Below, piece by piece: positions 49,572 through 57,903 of a stretch of DNA of 64,000 nucleotides. Both the position numbers and the translations under genes were made by a program. The stretch comes from Janthinobacterium aquaticum (GTDB lineage Bacteria; Pseudomonadota; Gammaproteobacteria; Burkholderiales; Burkholderiaceae_D), in assembly GCF_009208565.1 (NCBI RefSeq), contig NZ_WFLK01000008.1:1-64000 (forward strand). The letters are read 5' to 3'. Positions within the stretch are counted from its first letter, which is position 1, and each line of letters opens with the position of its first letter. The notes beneath the pieces were generated by a model that was not told where the DNA came from, searched no databases, and was given only the letters and a program-made list of their open reading frames with translations.

Positions 49572-50918
49572 ATGACTTCTTCCGATACGCTTGCCAGCCA
49601 GGGCGGCCAGTTGCTGGCCGCCGGCGACATCGCTGGCGCCGAAGCGCTGTTCGGCCAGGCGCTGGTGCTGGACAGCTGCCAGGTGTTTGCACTGTCGAAT
49701 CTAGCCTGGCTGCGCGAGCAGCAGGGACGGCTGACCGAGGCCGAAAGCCTGTATCTGCGCGCGCTCGATACTGCTGCCGACGATGTGCATCTATTGCAAA
49801 ATCTCGGCGTTGTACTGATGCGCTTGCGCCGCAGCGCTGACGCCGAGCGCGTCATGCAGCGCGTGGTGCTGCTGGCGCCCGAACTGGCAGCTGGCTGGTC
49901 CAATCTCGGTGCGCTGTATGCCGCCATGCAGCGCGAAACGGCGGCCGAACGCTGCTACCGCCACGCGATCACACTGGACGCCAGCTACGCCAAGGCGCGC
50001 TATAACTTGTCTTATCTGCTGCTGCGCCAGGGCCGCTGGCCGGAAGGCTGGCAGATGCTCGAGTCGCGTGGGCAGGCCAGCAATTTTGCCGATTATTTTG
50101 CGTTCCCGCGCTGGCATGGACAGCCGCTGGCCGGCAGTACCATTCTGATCTGTCCCGAGGCGGGCATGGGCGATATGCTGATGCTGTGCCGCTATGCGCC
50201 GCTGCTCAAGGCGATGGGCGCTGCGCGCATATCGCTGCTGTGCCATGCGCCGCTGGCTCGTTTGCTGCGCGGTGCGGCTGGCATCGATGAGGTGATGGCG
50301 ATTGGCGAGCCGGTACCCAGCACGGGCTGGGATTGGTGGCTGCCGGTACTGAGCCTGCCCGGCCTGTGCGGCACTACGCTCGAAACAATTCCGGCCGAGT
50401 TGCCCTATCTGCAGCTGCCTGCAAACGCAGAAGCACGCGAGCCTGGGGCGAAGCTGCGCATTGGCCTGGCATGGAAAGGCAATCCCCGGCATGAAAACGA
50501 TGGTGAACGCTCGCTTGCCTCGCTCGATATGCTGGCGCCGCTGGGACAGGTAGCAGGCGTGGAATTTTTCAGTCTGCAAAAAGGCGCCGGCGAAAATGAG
50601 GTGTGCAGCGCCATCAGCTTTGTCAGCGGTGGCGCGGCGCTCGGCGATATGGCCGACACGGCCGCGCTGATCGCCGGCCTCGATCTGGTGATCAGCGTCG
50701 ATACCGCCGTGGCCCACCTGGCCGGCGCGCTGGGCAAACCGTGCTGGCTGCTGCTACCCGACTACCTGTGCGACTGGCGCTGGCTGGCCGGACGCAATGA
50801 CAGCCCGTGGTATCCGACGATGCGCTTATTCCGCCAGCCGGCGTTTGGCGGGTGGGAGGCATTGATTGCGCACGTGGCTGATAAGCTGCGGGATTTTTCA
50901 AAGCGTAGGTCGGATTAG
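49572..50918 (+). CDS. TPR protein with glycosyltransferase-9-like C-terminal domain
   Basis: 448 residues. Residues 1 to about 165 contain four tetratricopeptide-like repeats (for example LSNLAWLREQQGRLTEAESLY and AGWSNLGALYAAMQRETAAE in parts). The C-terminal half has ILICPEAGMGDMLMLCRYAPLL, LRIGLAWKGNPRHENDGERS and GLDLVISVDTAVAHLAGALGKP, which is the pattern of TPR-linked heptosyltransferase-like proteins. The last codons and the TAG stop lie inside REP copy 5, so the C-terminus FSKRRSD is partly repeat-encoded. No link to nucleobase metabolism is evident; it follows the pyrimidine operon by 32 bases. Confidence 0.82.
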   Translation: MTSSDTLASQGGQLLAAGDIAGAEALFGQALVLDSCQVFALSNLAWLREQQGRLTEAESLYLRALDTAADDVHLLQNLGVVLMRLRRSADAERVMQRVVLLAPELAAGWSNLGALYAAMQRETAAERCYRHAITLDASYAKARYNLSYLLLRQGRWPEGWQMLESRGQASNFADYFAFPRWHGQPLAGSTILICPEAGMGDMLMLCRYAPLLKAMGAARISLLCHAPLARLLRGAAGIDEVMAIGEPVPSTGWDWWLPVLSLPGLCGTTLETIPAELPYLQLPANAEAREPGAKLRIGLAWKGNPRHENDGERSLASLDMLAPLGQVAGVEFFSLQKGAGENEVCSAISFVSGGAALGDMADTAALIAGLDLVISVDTAVAHLAGALGKPCWLLLPDYLCDWRWLAGRNDSPWYPTMRLFRQPAFGGWEALIAHVADKLRDFSKRRSD

Positions 50919-51006
50919 CGGGGCAAAGCCCCGCGTAATCCGACAACATTGTTGGCGTCAGCGGTGTTGTCGGATTACGGCCCCTTTGGGGCCTAATCCG
51001 ACCTAC
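50905..51006. repeat. REP pair (BIME-like) copy 5
   Basis: GTAG head at 50905, palindrome GTCGGATTAGCGGGGC-AAA-GCCCCGCGTAATCCGAC, spacer AACATTGTTGGCGTCAGCGG, inverted partner ending CTAC at 51003-51006. The upstream coding frame runs 14 bases into the element and stops at its first TTAG (50916-50918). Confidence 0.88.
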
Positions 51007-51030
51007 GGCCTGGTGACGATCATGGGTCAC

Positions 51031-51101
51031 GTCAAACACCGTTGGCGTCAATGATGTTTTCGGATTACGGCCCTGTGCATCCGCGGGCCTGGTCAAACAC
51101 C
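51031..51101. repeat. REP remnant flanked by a 10-bp duplication
   Basis: GTCAAACACC occurs at 51031-51040 and again at 51092-51101, where it is the 3' end of the uraD-allC gene. Between them lie CGTTGGCGTCA and TTCGGATTACGGCCC, which are pieces of a decayed REP element. Confidence 0.5.
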
Positions 51102-52850
51102 ATCGCCCCGAAAGTGACGCAGCAAATGCAGCAGTGCCTGCGCCGCAATATCGGCGTCGTCGGCGGTCATGGTTTCCAGCGGGTTGTGGCTGATGCCGCC
51201 GTTGCCGCAGCGGACGAACAGCATGGCGACATCGGTGATGGCGGCCATGGCCATGGCGTCGTGGCCAGCGCCGGAGAGCAGGGCGTATGGCGCAATATCG
51301 ACCGCTGCTACTGCCGATTCGAGCTGCGCCATCAGCCACGGCGCGCACGGTGCCGCGTTGGCTGACAGCAGCAGTTCAGTTTCCACATCGATTTGGCGCC
51401 GCGCGCAGATGGCGGCGATGCCATCGAGGATATCGTCGACGGCGGCCTGGCGCACCGTATCGCTGGCGGCGCGGATGTCGAGCGACAGCTGGCAGGCGCC
51501 GGCAATCACATTGACCGAGCCATTGGGCACCTGCAGCTGGCCCACCGTGCCCACCAATGCTTCGCCCTGGCTGCAGCGTTGTTCGACCAGCATAATGATT
51601 TCAGCGGCAGCGCTGGCTGCATCGCGGCGCATGGTCATCGGCGTGGTGCCGGCGTGGCTGGCGACGCCGGTCAGCTTGAGCAGGTAGCGCGAGCTGCCGG
51701 CAATGGCCGTGACCACGCCCAGCGGCAGGTCGCGTTCGAGCAGCACCGGCCCCTGTTCGATATGCACTTCCACAAAGCCGAGCAGGTCCTGCGGCTTGCG
51801 CGCAATCGCGGCAATCTGGCGCGCATCGTGACCGGCGGCGGCCAGTGCGTCGCGCATGCTCACGCCCTCGCTGTCGTACTGGTTCAAGAGCGCCAGGTCG
51901 AAATGGCCGGTGACGGCAGTGCTGCCCAAGAAAGTGCTCTTGAAGCGCACGCCTTCTTCTTCGGCAAAGCCGACGATTTCAAGATGGAAGGGCAGTTTTT
52001 CGCCACGTTCGTGCAGATGGCGCACCACCGCGATCGGCAGCACGATGCCCAGGCGGCCATCGTATTTGCCGCCATTGCGCACGGTGTCGTAGTGCGAGCC
52101 GGTGATCAGCGTTTTGGCATCCGGTGCGTCGGACAGGTAGCGGCCCACCACATTGCCGACCGCGTCGATCTGCACCTGCATGCCTGCGTCCTTCATCCAG
52201 GCCGCCAGTTGCGCGACAGTTTTCTGGTGCGCCGCAGTCAGGTAGGCGCAGGTCAGGTTGTAGCCGCTGTCGCTCCAGCCGGCCAGCGTTTCCACCTGCT
52301 GCATGATGGCGGGGCCGAACGGCAGGCGCACATCGAGCAGGTCGTTCAGCCGCAGTTCGGCGATGCGCTTTATCTGGCGCAGCGACTCGGCCAGTTCATC
52401 GGCACGGCGGTTCTTCAGGCGCCGTGTAAAGGTGGCGATAATGTCCTGGCGCGTCAGTCCCTGGCCGGTCGGCCCTTTGACAGCCAGGATAAAGGGGAAG
52501 CCGAACCTGGCTTTGTAGTCGCTATTGAGCCGCTGCAGCGTGGCGAATTCTTCCGCGCTGCACAGGTGCAGGCCCGACTTGGCCTGCTCGCGCGTCGATT
52601 CGGCTGTCAGTTGGCCGGCAATGGCCGCCTTGCCGGCCAGTTCGGGATGGGCGCGGATCAGTCCCAGCTGCTCTTCCGGCGAGGCTTGCGCCAGCACCTG
52701 CTGCAAGGCAGTCTTGAGCGCCGTCACGCTGGCGAACGGCCGCCTGCTCGCTGCGCGCTGGGCGATCCATGGCGAGAGTTCATAGACGCCATGCAGTTGT
52801 TCGACAAAGTGGGCAGGGCTGCTGGCGTTCAGGTCAGAAAGGCTGGTCAT
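51093..52850 (-). CDS. Fused OHCU decarboxylase and allantoate amidohydrolase
   Basis: 585 residues combining two steps of urate breakdown. Residues 1 to about 168 are UraD (2-oxo-4-hydroxy-4-carboxy-5-ureidoimidazoline decarboxylase): IRAHPELAGKAA carries the catalytic histidine and YKARFGFPFILAVKG the substrate loop. Residues from about 175 are an AllC-type allantoate amidohydrolase: GSHYDTVRNGGKYDGRLGI, AEEEGVRF, FVEVHIEQGPVLLE, SHAGTTPMTMRRDAA, SGAGHDAMAMA and GGISHNPLE. The two activities are not consecutive, since PuuE acts between them. It is encoded next to a lysR gene on the same strand, and puuD is divergent from both. Confidence 0.93.
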   Translation of the reverse strand: MTSLSDLNASSPAHFVEQLHGVYELSPWIAQRAASRRPFASVTALKTALQQVLAQASPEEQLGLIRAHPELAGKAAIAGQLTAESTREQAKSGLHLCSAEEFATLQRLNSDYKARFGFPFILAVKGPTGQGLTRQDIIATFTRRLKNRRADELAESLRQIKRIAELRLNDLLDVRLPFGPAIMQQVETLAGWSDSGYNLTCAYLTAAHQKTVAQLAAWMKDAGMQVQIDAVGNVVGRYLSDAPDAKTLITGSHYDTVRNGGKYDGRLGIVLPIAVVRHLHERGEKLPFHLEIVGFAEEEGVRFKSTFLGSTAVTGHFDLALLNQYDSEGVSMRDALAAAGHDARQIAAIARKPQDLLGFVEVHIEQGPVLLERDLPLGVVTAIAGSSRYLLKLTGVASHAGTTPMTMRRDAASAAAEIIMLVEQRCSQGEALVGTVGQLQVPNGSVNVIAGACQLSLDIRAASDTVRQAAVDDILDGIAAICARRQIDVETELLLSANAAPCAPWLMAQLESAVAAVDIAPYALLSGAGHDAMAMAAITDVAMLFVRCGNGGISHNPLETMTADDADIAAQALLHLLRHFRGDGV

Positions 52851-52924
52851 GGTTGGGTCCGATCATGCAAGCTGTGATGATAGCGCCGGCTGCCGCTTTG
52901 ATTATAAGTCCATGCTGATAGACC

Positions 52925-53863
52925 TTATTTTTTAATCAGCGCCTTGGCCGCCGCGCTGACCTGGTCGCGCAGCCATTTGTGTTCGGGCGCCTGGTGTACG
53001 CGCTGGTGCCACAACTGGTAAAAGCGCATCGGCGGAAACTTCAATGGCACCGTAAAGGTTTTCAGCGGCAGCGTTTTTTCATGAAAGCGCACGAACTGGC
53101 GCCCGGTCGTCAGCACCAGGTCGGTCTGCGTCAGCATATACGGAATCAGGCCGAAATAGGCCGACTCCACCACCACATTGCGCTGCATGTTCTGGCGTTC
53201 GAGGAAGGTATCGATCACGCCGTGGTAGCCGGGCATCATCGGCGAGGGCGCCACATGCGGCAGGCTCAGATAGTCGTCCACCGTCATGGCATCGCTGGCG
53301 GTGCGGCGCGCATAGGCGTTTTCCGCATGCATGGCGCAGATGATCGGGTCTTCGAACAACTTGGACATATGCAGGTGGGCTGGCGGCTCTTCCCAGTTGG
53401 CGATGACCAGGTCAAGGTCGCCATCGGACAACTGGCGCACATGGTCCACGCCCGGCCCCTGGCTGTGCAGTACCACCCGGCTTCTTGGCGAGCCGCGGCG
53501 CAGCATCGCCACCACGTTGGGCAGGAACTGGCTGTCGAGATAATCGGGGGCCGCAATATGGAAGGTGCGCGCTTCCTCCTGCGCCACGAACGGTCTTTTC
53601 TTGATAAACAAGCTTTCGGTCTGGTCGAGGATGCGTTTGGCCGGATCGAGCAGGCTTTCGCCATGCTGGGTCGGCACCATGCCGCGCGCGCCGCGCACCA
53701 GCAGCGGATCGCCCGTCAGTTCGCGCAGCTTGCGCAGCGAGGCGGAAATCGAGGGCTGCGGCTGGTTGAGCTTGAGCGCTACGCGCGAGACGTTTTTCTC
53801 GATCAGCAGCAGATACAGTATGCGGATCAGGTGCAGGTCGAGGTGCTGCGGCAGGCTGGACAT
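52925..53863 (-). CDS. LysR-family regulator next to puuD
   Basis: 312-residue LysR protein. The helix-turn-helix is HLIRILYLLLIEKNVSRVAL followed by LNQPQPSISASLRKLRELTG; it carries the Q-P-Q-P-S-I-S motif of the NodD/LeuO-like branch. The effector domain contains FHIAAPDYLDSQFLPNVVAML as two blocks, GDLDLVIANWEEPP and TDLVLTTGRQFVRF. It is divergent from puuD (142 bases between starts) and 74 bases ahead of uraD-allC on its own strand. It is the most likely regulator of urate catabolism here. The intergenic region shares a half-site with the uraH/puuE promoter. Confidence 0.9.
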   Translation of the reverse strand: MSSLPQHLDLHLIRILYLLLIEKNVSRVALKLNQPQPSISASLRKLRELTGDPLLVRGARGMVPTQHGESLLDPAKRILDQTESLFIKKRPFVAQEEARTFHIAAPDYLDSQFLPNVVAMLRRGSPRSRVVLHSQGPGVDHVRQLSDGDLDLVIANWEEPPAHLHMSKLFEDPIICAMHAENAYARRTASDAMTVDDYLSLPHVAPSPMMPGYHGVIDTFLERQNMQRNVVVESAYFGLIPYMLTQTDLVLTTGRQFVRFHEKTLPLKTFTVPLKFPPMRFYQLWHQRVHQAPEHKWLRDQVSAAAKALIKK

Positions 53864-53879
53864 AAGAGGCGAATTTGTT

Positions 53880-53914
53880 TGTATATGATTTTGGATATGT
53901 CAAATATACGTGAT
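53880..53914. promoter_or_regulatory. Half-sites in the lysR/puuD divergent promoter region
   Basis: GTATAT (53881-53886) and ATATAC (53904-53909) form an inverted repeat. TATATGATT (53882-53890) is identical to a half-site of the uraH/puuE inverted repeat. A similar TATACGTGATT follows at 53905. Likely binding region for the adjacent LysR protein; inferred only. Confidence 0.45.
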
Positions 53915-54005
53915 TTTTCATGTGTAGTCGGCTAATCCGTTTTATCTTGTGCAAACTGGCGTGCGTTTTTGCGCCGCTTTTGCTCCGTTCTTTGCGAGGA
54001 TACCG

Positions 54006-55238
54006 ATGGATGTGTTGGCTGACCTGATCCCCTATGGCCTCGAATGGCTGAACCTGCTGGTGCGCTGGCTGCATGTCATCACCGGCATCGCCTGGATCGG
54101 CGCCTCGTTCTATTTTGTCTGGCTCGACAATTCCATCCGTCCGCCGGCGCCCGGTTCCGAGCTGGCGAAAAAAGGCGTGGCTGGCGAACTGTGGGCGGTG
54201 CATGGCGGCGGCTTTTACAATCCGCAAAAATACCTGGTGGCGCCAAGCGAATTGCCCAAGGAGCTGCACTGGTTCAAATGGGAAGCGTATTCGACCTGGC
54301 TGTCCGGCTTTGCCCTGCTGACCATCGCCTATTATTTCAACGCGCAGGCCATGATGATCGACAAATCGGTGGCCGACCTGTCGAGCTGGCAGGCGATCGG
54401 CATCGGCATCGCTACCCTGGTGATCGGCTGGACGGTGTATGACCTGCTGTGCCGCTCGCCGCTGGCGCGCCATGAACTGTGGTTTGGCGTGACGATCTTT
54501 GCGCTGATCGTCGGCGCCGCCTATGTGCTGACGCACTTGCTGAGCGGGCGCGCCGCCTACATCCATGTGGGCGCCATGATCGGTACCATCATGGTGGCCA
54601 ATGTGCTGATGCTGATTATTCCCGGCCAGCGCAAGATGGTCGAAGCCATGGCCGCTGGCAAGCTGCCCGATCCGCGCCACGGCCAGAAGGCCAAGCAGCG
54701 CAGCGTGCATAACAATTACTTTACCTTGCCGGTGCTGTTTATCATGATCAGCAACCACTATGCGATGACCTATCGCCACCAGCATGCGTGGCTGGTGCTG
54801 GCCATGATCATGGCGGCCGGCGTCTTTATCCGCCACTTCTTCAACCTGCGCCACAAGGGGCGCGTGGAATGGCGCTATCCGGTGATCGGCGTGGCCCTGC
54901 TGCTGGCGGTGGCCGTGGCGATTGCACCGAAGCGGCCGGCCGCCGTTGCCGCCACGCCGGCCAGCGAACAGGGCGCCGCTTTCGAGCAGGTGCGCGCGAT
55001 TGTTGCCCAGCGCTGCACCACCTGCCATTCGGCGCATCCGACCCAGGCCGGCTTCGCCACCGCACCGGCCGGTATCATGTTCGACAATGAAACCGAAATC
55101 CGCCAGCATGCGGCGCAGATTTACAAGCAGGCGATCGAACTGAAAGCCATGCCGATCGGCAACCTGACCAATATGACCGAGGCCGAGCGCGCGCAATTGG
55201 GCGCCTGGCTGCAACAGAACCTGCAAGGAAAAAAATGA
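54006..55238 (+). CDS. puuD: Membrane-bound urate oxidase PuuD with C-terminal cytochrome c domain
   Basis: Oxidises urate to 5-hydroxyisourate. The 410-residue protein has an N-terminal membrane domain of about eight hydrophobic segments (VRWLHVITGIAWIGASFYFVW in two blocks, LWAVHGGGFYNPQKY, WFKWEAYSTWLSG, FTLPVLFIMISNHYAMTY). A soluble cytochrome c domain follows with the haem motif C337-T-T-C340-H341 and a candidate methionine ligand in KAMPIGNLTNM. Such fused PuuD proteins pass electrons to the respiratory chain and do not make hydrogen peroxide. GCGAGGA precedes the start. The stop overlaps the next gene (ATGA). Confidence 0.95.
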   Translation: MDVLADLIPYGLEWLNLLVRWLHVITGIAWIGASFYFVWLDNSIRPPAPGSELAKKGVAGELWAVHGGGFYNPQKYLVAPSELPKELHWFKWEAYSTWLSGFALLTIAYYFNAQAMMIDKSVADLSSWQAIGIGIATLVIGWTVYDLLCRSPLARHELWFGVTIFALIVGAAYVLTHLLSGRAAYIHVGAMIGTIMVANVLMLIIPGQRKMVEAMAAGKLPDPRHGQKAKQRSVHNNYFTLPVLFIMISNHYAMTYRHQHAWLVLAMIMAAGVFIRHFFNLRHKGRVEWRYPVIGVALLLAVAVAIAPKRPAAVAATPASEQGAAFEQVRAIVAQRCTTCHSAHPTQAGFATAPAGIMFDNETEIRQHAAQIYKQAIELKAMPIGNLTNMTEAERAQLGAWLQQNLQGKK

Positions 55239-56479
55239 GTACCGTACAAGCCGATATGGCAGCGCGCCTGAGCGACTGGATCGACCAGCACTTTGACGAA
55301 GAAGTGGCGTTCCTGCAAAAAGTGGTGCAGCAGCCGACCGACACGCCGCCCGGCAATAATGCGCCGCATGCCGAGCTGGTCGCGCAGCTGCTGACCGACT
55401 ACGGCTGGCAGGCGGAAAAGCACGCCGTCCCGGCTGACCAGGTAGCCGCCTACGGCATGCAGAGCATTACCAACCTGATCGTGCGCCGCCCGTATGGCGC
55501 CGGCGGACCGACGGTGGCGCTGAACGCCCATGGCGATGTGGTGCCGCCCGGCGAGAACTGGACGTATCCGCCGTATGGGGGGCAGATCGATAACGGCCAT
55601 ATCTATGGCCGCGCCACGGCAGTATCGAAAGGCGACTTTGCCACCTATGTGTTTGCCACGCGCGCGCTCGAAGCGCTGGGCGTGCCGCTCAAGGGGCAGC
55701 TCGAACTGCACTTTACCTACGACGAAGAGTTTGGCGGCCTGCTGGGCCCCGGCTGGCTGCTTGAACAGGGTTTGAGCCGGCCCGACCTGGTGATTGCGGC
55801 CGGCTTCAGCTATCAGATCGTCACCGCCCATAACGCCTGCCTGCAGCTGGAAATCACCGTGCATGGCAAGTCGGGGCACGGCGCCATGCCGGAGACGGGC
55901 GTCGATGCGCTGCAGGCAGCGAGCAAGATACTGAACGCCATCTACGGCCAGTTGCCCGAGCTGAAGAAGACAAAATCGCAGGTACCAGGCATCGGTTCGC
56001 CCACCATGCTGATCGGGCGCATCGACGGCGGTACCAACACCAATGTGGTGCCGGGCAACGTGGTGATGAAAATGGACCGGCGCATGATCCCCGAGGAAGA
56101 CCCGGTGGCCGTTGAAGCGCAGGTGCGCGCGCTGATCGAAGATGCCGTGCGCGGCGAACCGGGCATCAGCATCGAGATACGCCGCCTGCTGCTGTCGCAG
56201 GCGTTGCGCCCGTTGCCAGGCGCGGCAGAACTGGTGGCCAGCCTGCAGAAAAACGCGCTGGCGATCCTGGGCGAAGCCATTCCCGCACAGGGTACGCCGC
56301 TGTATGCCGACGCGCGCCTGTATGGCGAGCATGGCATCCCGGCCGTGCTGTATGGCGCCGGTCCGCGTTCGGTGCCTGAATCGAACGCCAAGAAAGCCGA
56401 CGAGCGCCTGGCGCTGGACGATCTGCGCAAGGCCAGCAAGATCGTGGCAATGACACTGTTCGATTTACTGGGCCGGTAG
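55235..56479 (+). CDS. M20-family metallohydrolase coupled to puuD
   Basis: 414-residue zinc hydrolase of the M20/ArgE/DapE superfamily. Metal motifs are LNAHGDVVPPGENWTYPPY, the aspartate in AVSKGDFATYVFA, the YDEEFGG pair and KSGHGAMPETGVDAL for the dimerisation/catalytic domain. The DxxPxxxxW pattern is present as DVVPPGENW. It is translationally coupled to puuD, so a role in purine-ring nitrogen release is plausible. However, it differs from the allantoate/ureidoglycolate/carbamoylase branch seen elsewhere in this window, which has GSHxDT. The actual substrate is not known. Confidence 0.82.
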   Translation: MSTVQADMAARLSDWIDQHFDEEVAFLQKVVQQPTDTPPGNNAPHAELVAQLLTDYGWQAEKHAVPADQVAAYGMQSITNLIVRRPYGAGGPTVALNAHGDVVPPGENWTYPPYGGQIDNGHIYGRATAVSKGDFATYVFATRALEALGVPLKGQLELHFTYDEEFGGLLGPGWLLEQGLSRPDLVIAAGFSYQIVTAHNACLQLEITVHGKSGHGAMPETGVDALQAASKILNAIYGQLPELKKTKSQVPGIGSPTMLIGRIDGGTNTNVVPGNVVMKMDRRMIPEEDPVAVEAQVRALIEDAVRGEPGISIEIRRLLLSQALRPLPGAAELVASLQKNALAILGEAIPAQGTPLYADARLYGEHGIPAVLYGAGPRSVPESNAKKADERLALDDLRKASKIVAMTLFDLLGR

Positions 56480-56535
56480 CGCAGCGCACACTCGCCGCTG
56501 TCCGTTTCATGCGGTGTCGCAGCTAATGCGGTGGT

Positions 56536-57903
56536 TTGTCGTATGATGTTGTGATATTGAGCTGTATCAACATTCAACCCTGCGGCGACCAACCCACTGT
56601 GTATCGATACGATCTGATCAGCTGTCACGACTGCGGCGTGCTGTATCGCAAGCGCCCCTTGCGCCCGCGCGAGAAGGCGCGCTGCGCGCGCTGCCGCTCC
56701 GTGCTGTATCGCGGCACCTCGGCCGACCTGACACGGGTGGTGGCGCTGACCCTGGGCACGCTGTTCGTCTTCCTGATCGCGCAATTTTTTCCCATCGTCG
56801 AACTCGAGGTCAATGGCTTGACTTCCAGTGCCACGCTGCTCGGTTCCATCCGCGTGCTATGGCATGAGCAGATGCATATCGTGGCCACCATGGTGTTCCT
56901 GTTTACGATGCTGTTTCCGGCCATCGAGCTGGGCTCCCTGCTGTATGTGGCACTGGGCCTGCGCGTGGGCATCCGGGTGGCCGGTTTCAGCCGTGTGCTG
57001 CGCGCCGTGCAGATGTCGCGCGACTGGGGCATGACGGAAGTGCTGATGATCGGCATCCTGATTACGGTCGTGAAGATGACCAGCCTGGCCACGGTGGTGC
57101 CGCAACCGGGCCTGTTTGCGTTTGGCGCCTTGACGCTGCTGCTGGCCATCGTGGTGTCGTTCGACCCGAAGGCGCTGTGGAATATCGGCGACCAGCAGAT
57201 CCGCCAGGTGCTGCCCGGCATCCGCTACAAGCCGCTGGCGCCCGATACGCCGGTGTTGCCCTGCCACTGCTGCGGCCTGGTGGCGCCGCCCGTCGCCCGT
57301 GGCCGTCATCTGGCCTGCGCGCGCTGCGGCAGCACCCTGCATGGCCGCAAGCCCGACAGCATCAACCGCACCTGGGCGCTGCTGATTGCCGCCGTGATCC
57401 TGTATATCCCCGCCAATCTGCTGCCGGTGATGCATACCAGGACGCTGCTGGGGGCGGAAGAAGACACCATCATGAGCGGCGTGGTGCTGTTCTGGACTTC
57501 TGACTCAAAAGCGCTGGCCATCATTATTTTCATTGCCAGCGTGGTGGTGCCGATGCTCAAGCTGGTCACGCTGGCGCTGCTGGCCTGGACCTCGCAGCGC
57601 CGTTCGCACTGGCGCCCGGAGCAGCGCACGCGCCTTTATCGGATGGTTGAATTTATCGGCCGCTGGTCGATGCTCGATATTTTTGTCGTCACGCTGACGG
57701 TGGCGCTGGTGCGCTTCGATGCGCTGGCCGTGATTACGGCCGGTCCCGGCGCGCTGGCCTTTGGTGCGGTGGTGGTGCTGACCATGCTCGCTTCGATGAG
57801 CTTTGATCCGCGCCTGATCTGGGATCCGATCGACGAGCAGGCAGCGCAGCGCAAGCATACGGAAACAAGCAAACATACAGTGATTGGAGAACAGCATGTC
57901 TGA
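56536..57903 (+). CDS. pqiA: Paraquat-inducible protein A (PqiA-like membrane protein)
   Basis: Inner-membrane component of the Pqi/Yeb lipid-transport machinery. The protein has two similar halves, each beginning with a zinc-ribbon-like pair (CHDCGVLYRKRPLRPREKARC with CRSVLY, then CHCCGLVAP and CARCGSTLHG). Each half continues with about four hydrophobic helices; SFDPRLIWD near the end is family-typical. Start is uncertain: TTG at 56536 gives 455 residues, while GTG at 56551 or 56599 would put the first zinc ribbon closer to the N-terminus, as in E. coli PqiA. The stop lies 8 bases inside pqiB. Confidence 0.9.
   Translation: MSYDVVILSCINIQPCGDQPTVYRYDLISCHDCGVLYRKRPLRPREKARCARCRSVLYRGTSADLTRVVALTLGTLFVFLIAQFFPIVELEVNGLTSSATLLGSIRVLWHEQMHIVATMVFLFTMLFPAIELGSLLYVALGLRVGIRVAGFSRVLRAVQMSRDWGMTEVLMIGILITVVKMTSLATVVPQPGLFAFGALTLLLAIVVSFDPKALWNIGDQQIRQVLPGIRYKPLAPDTPVLPCHCCGLVAPPVARGRHLACARCGSTLHGRKPDSINRTWALLIAAVILYIPANLLPVMHTRTLLGAEEDTIMSGVVLFWTSDSKALAIIIFIASVVVPMLKLVTLALLAWTSQRRSHWRPEQRTRLYRMVEFIGRWSMLDIFVVTLTVALVRFDALAVITAGPGALAFGAVVVLTMLASMSFDPRLIWDPIDEQAAQRKHTETSKHTVIGEQHV

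Noticed and set aside
53412-55226. A 604-codon minus-strand open frame across lysR and puuD
   Set aside because: It covers two well-supported genes in other frames, has no domain, and the PuuD and LysR motifs are unambiguous.
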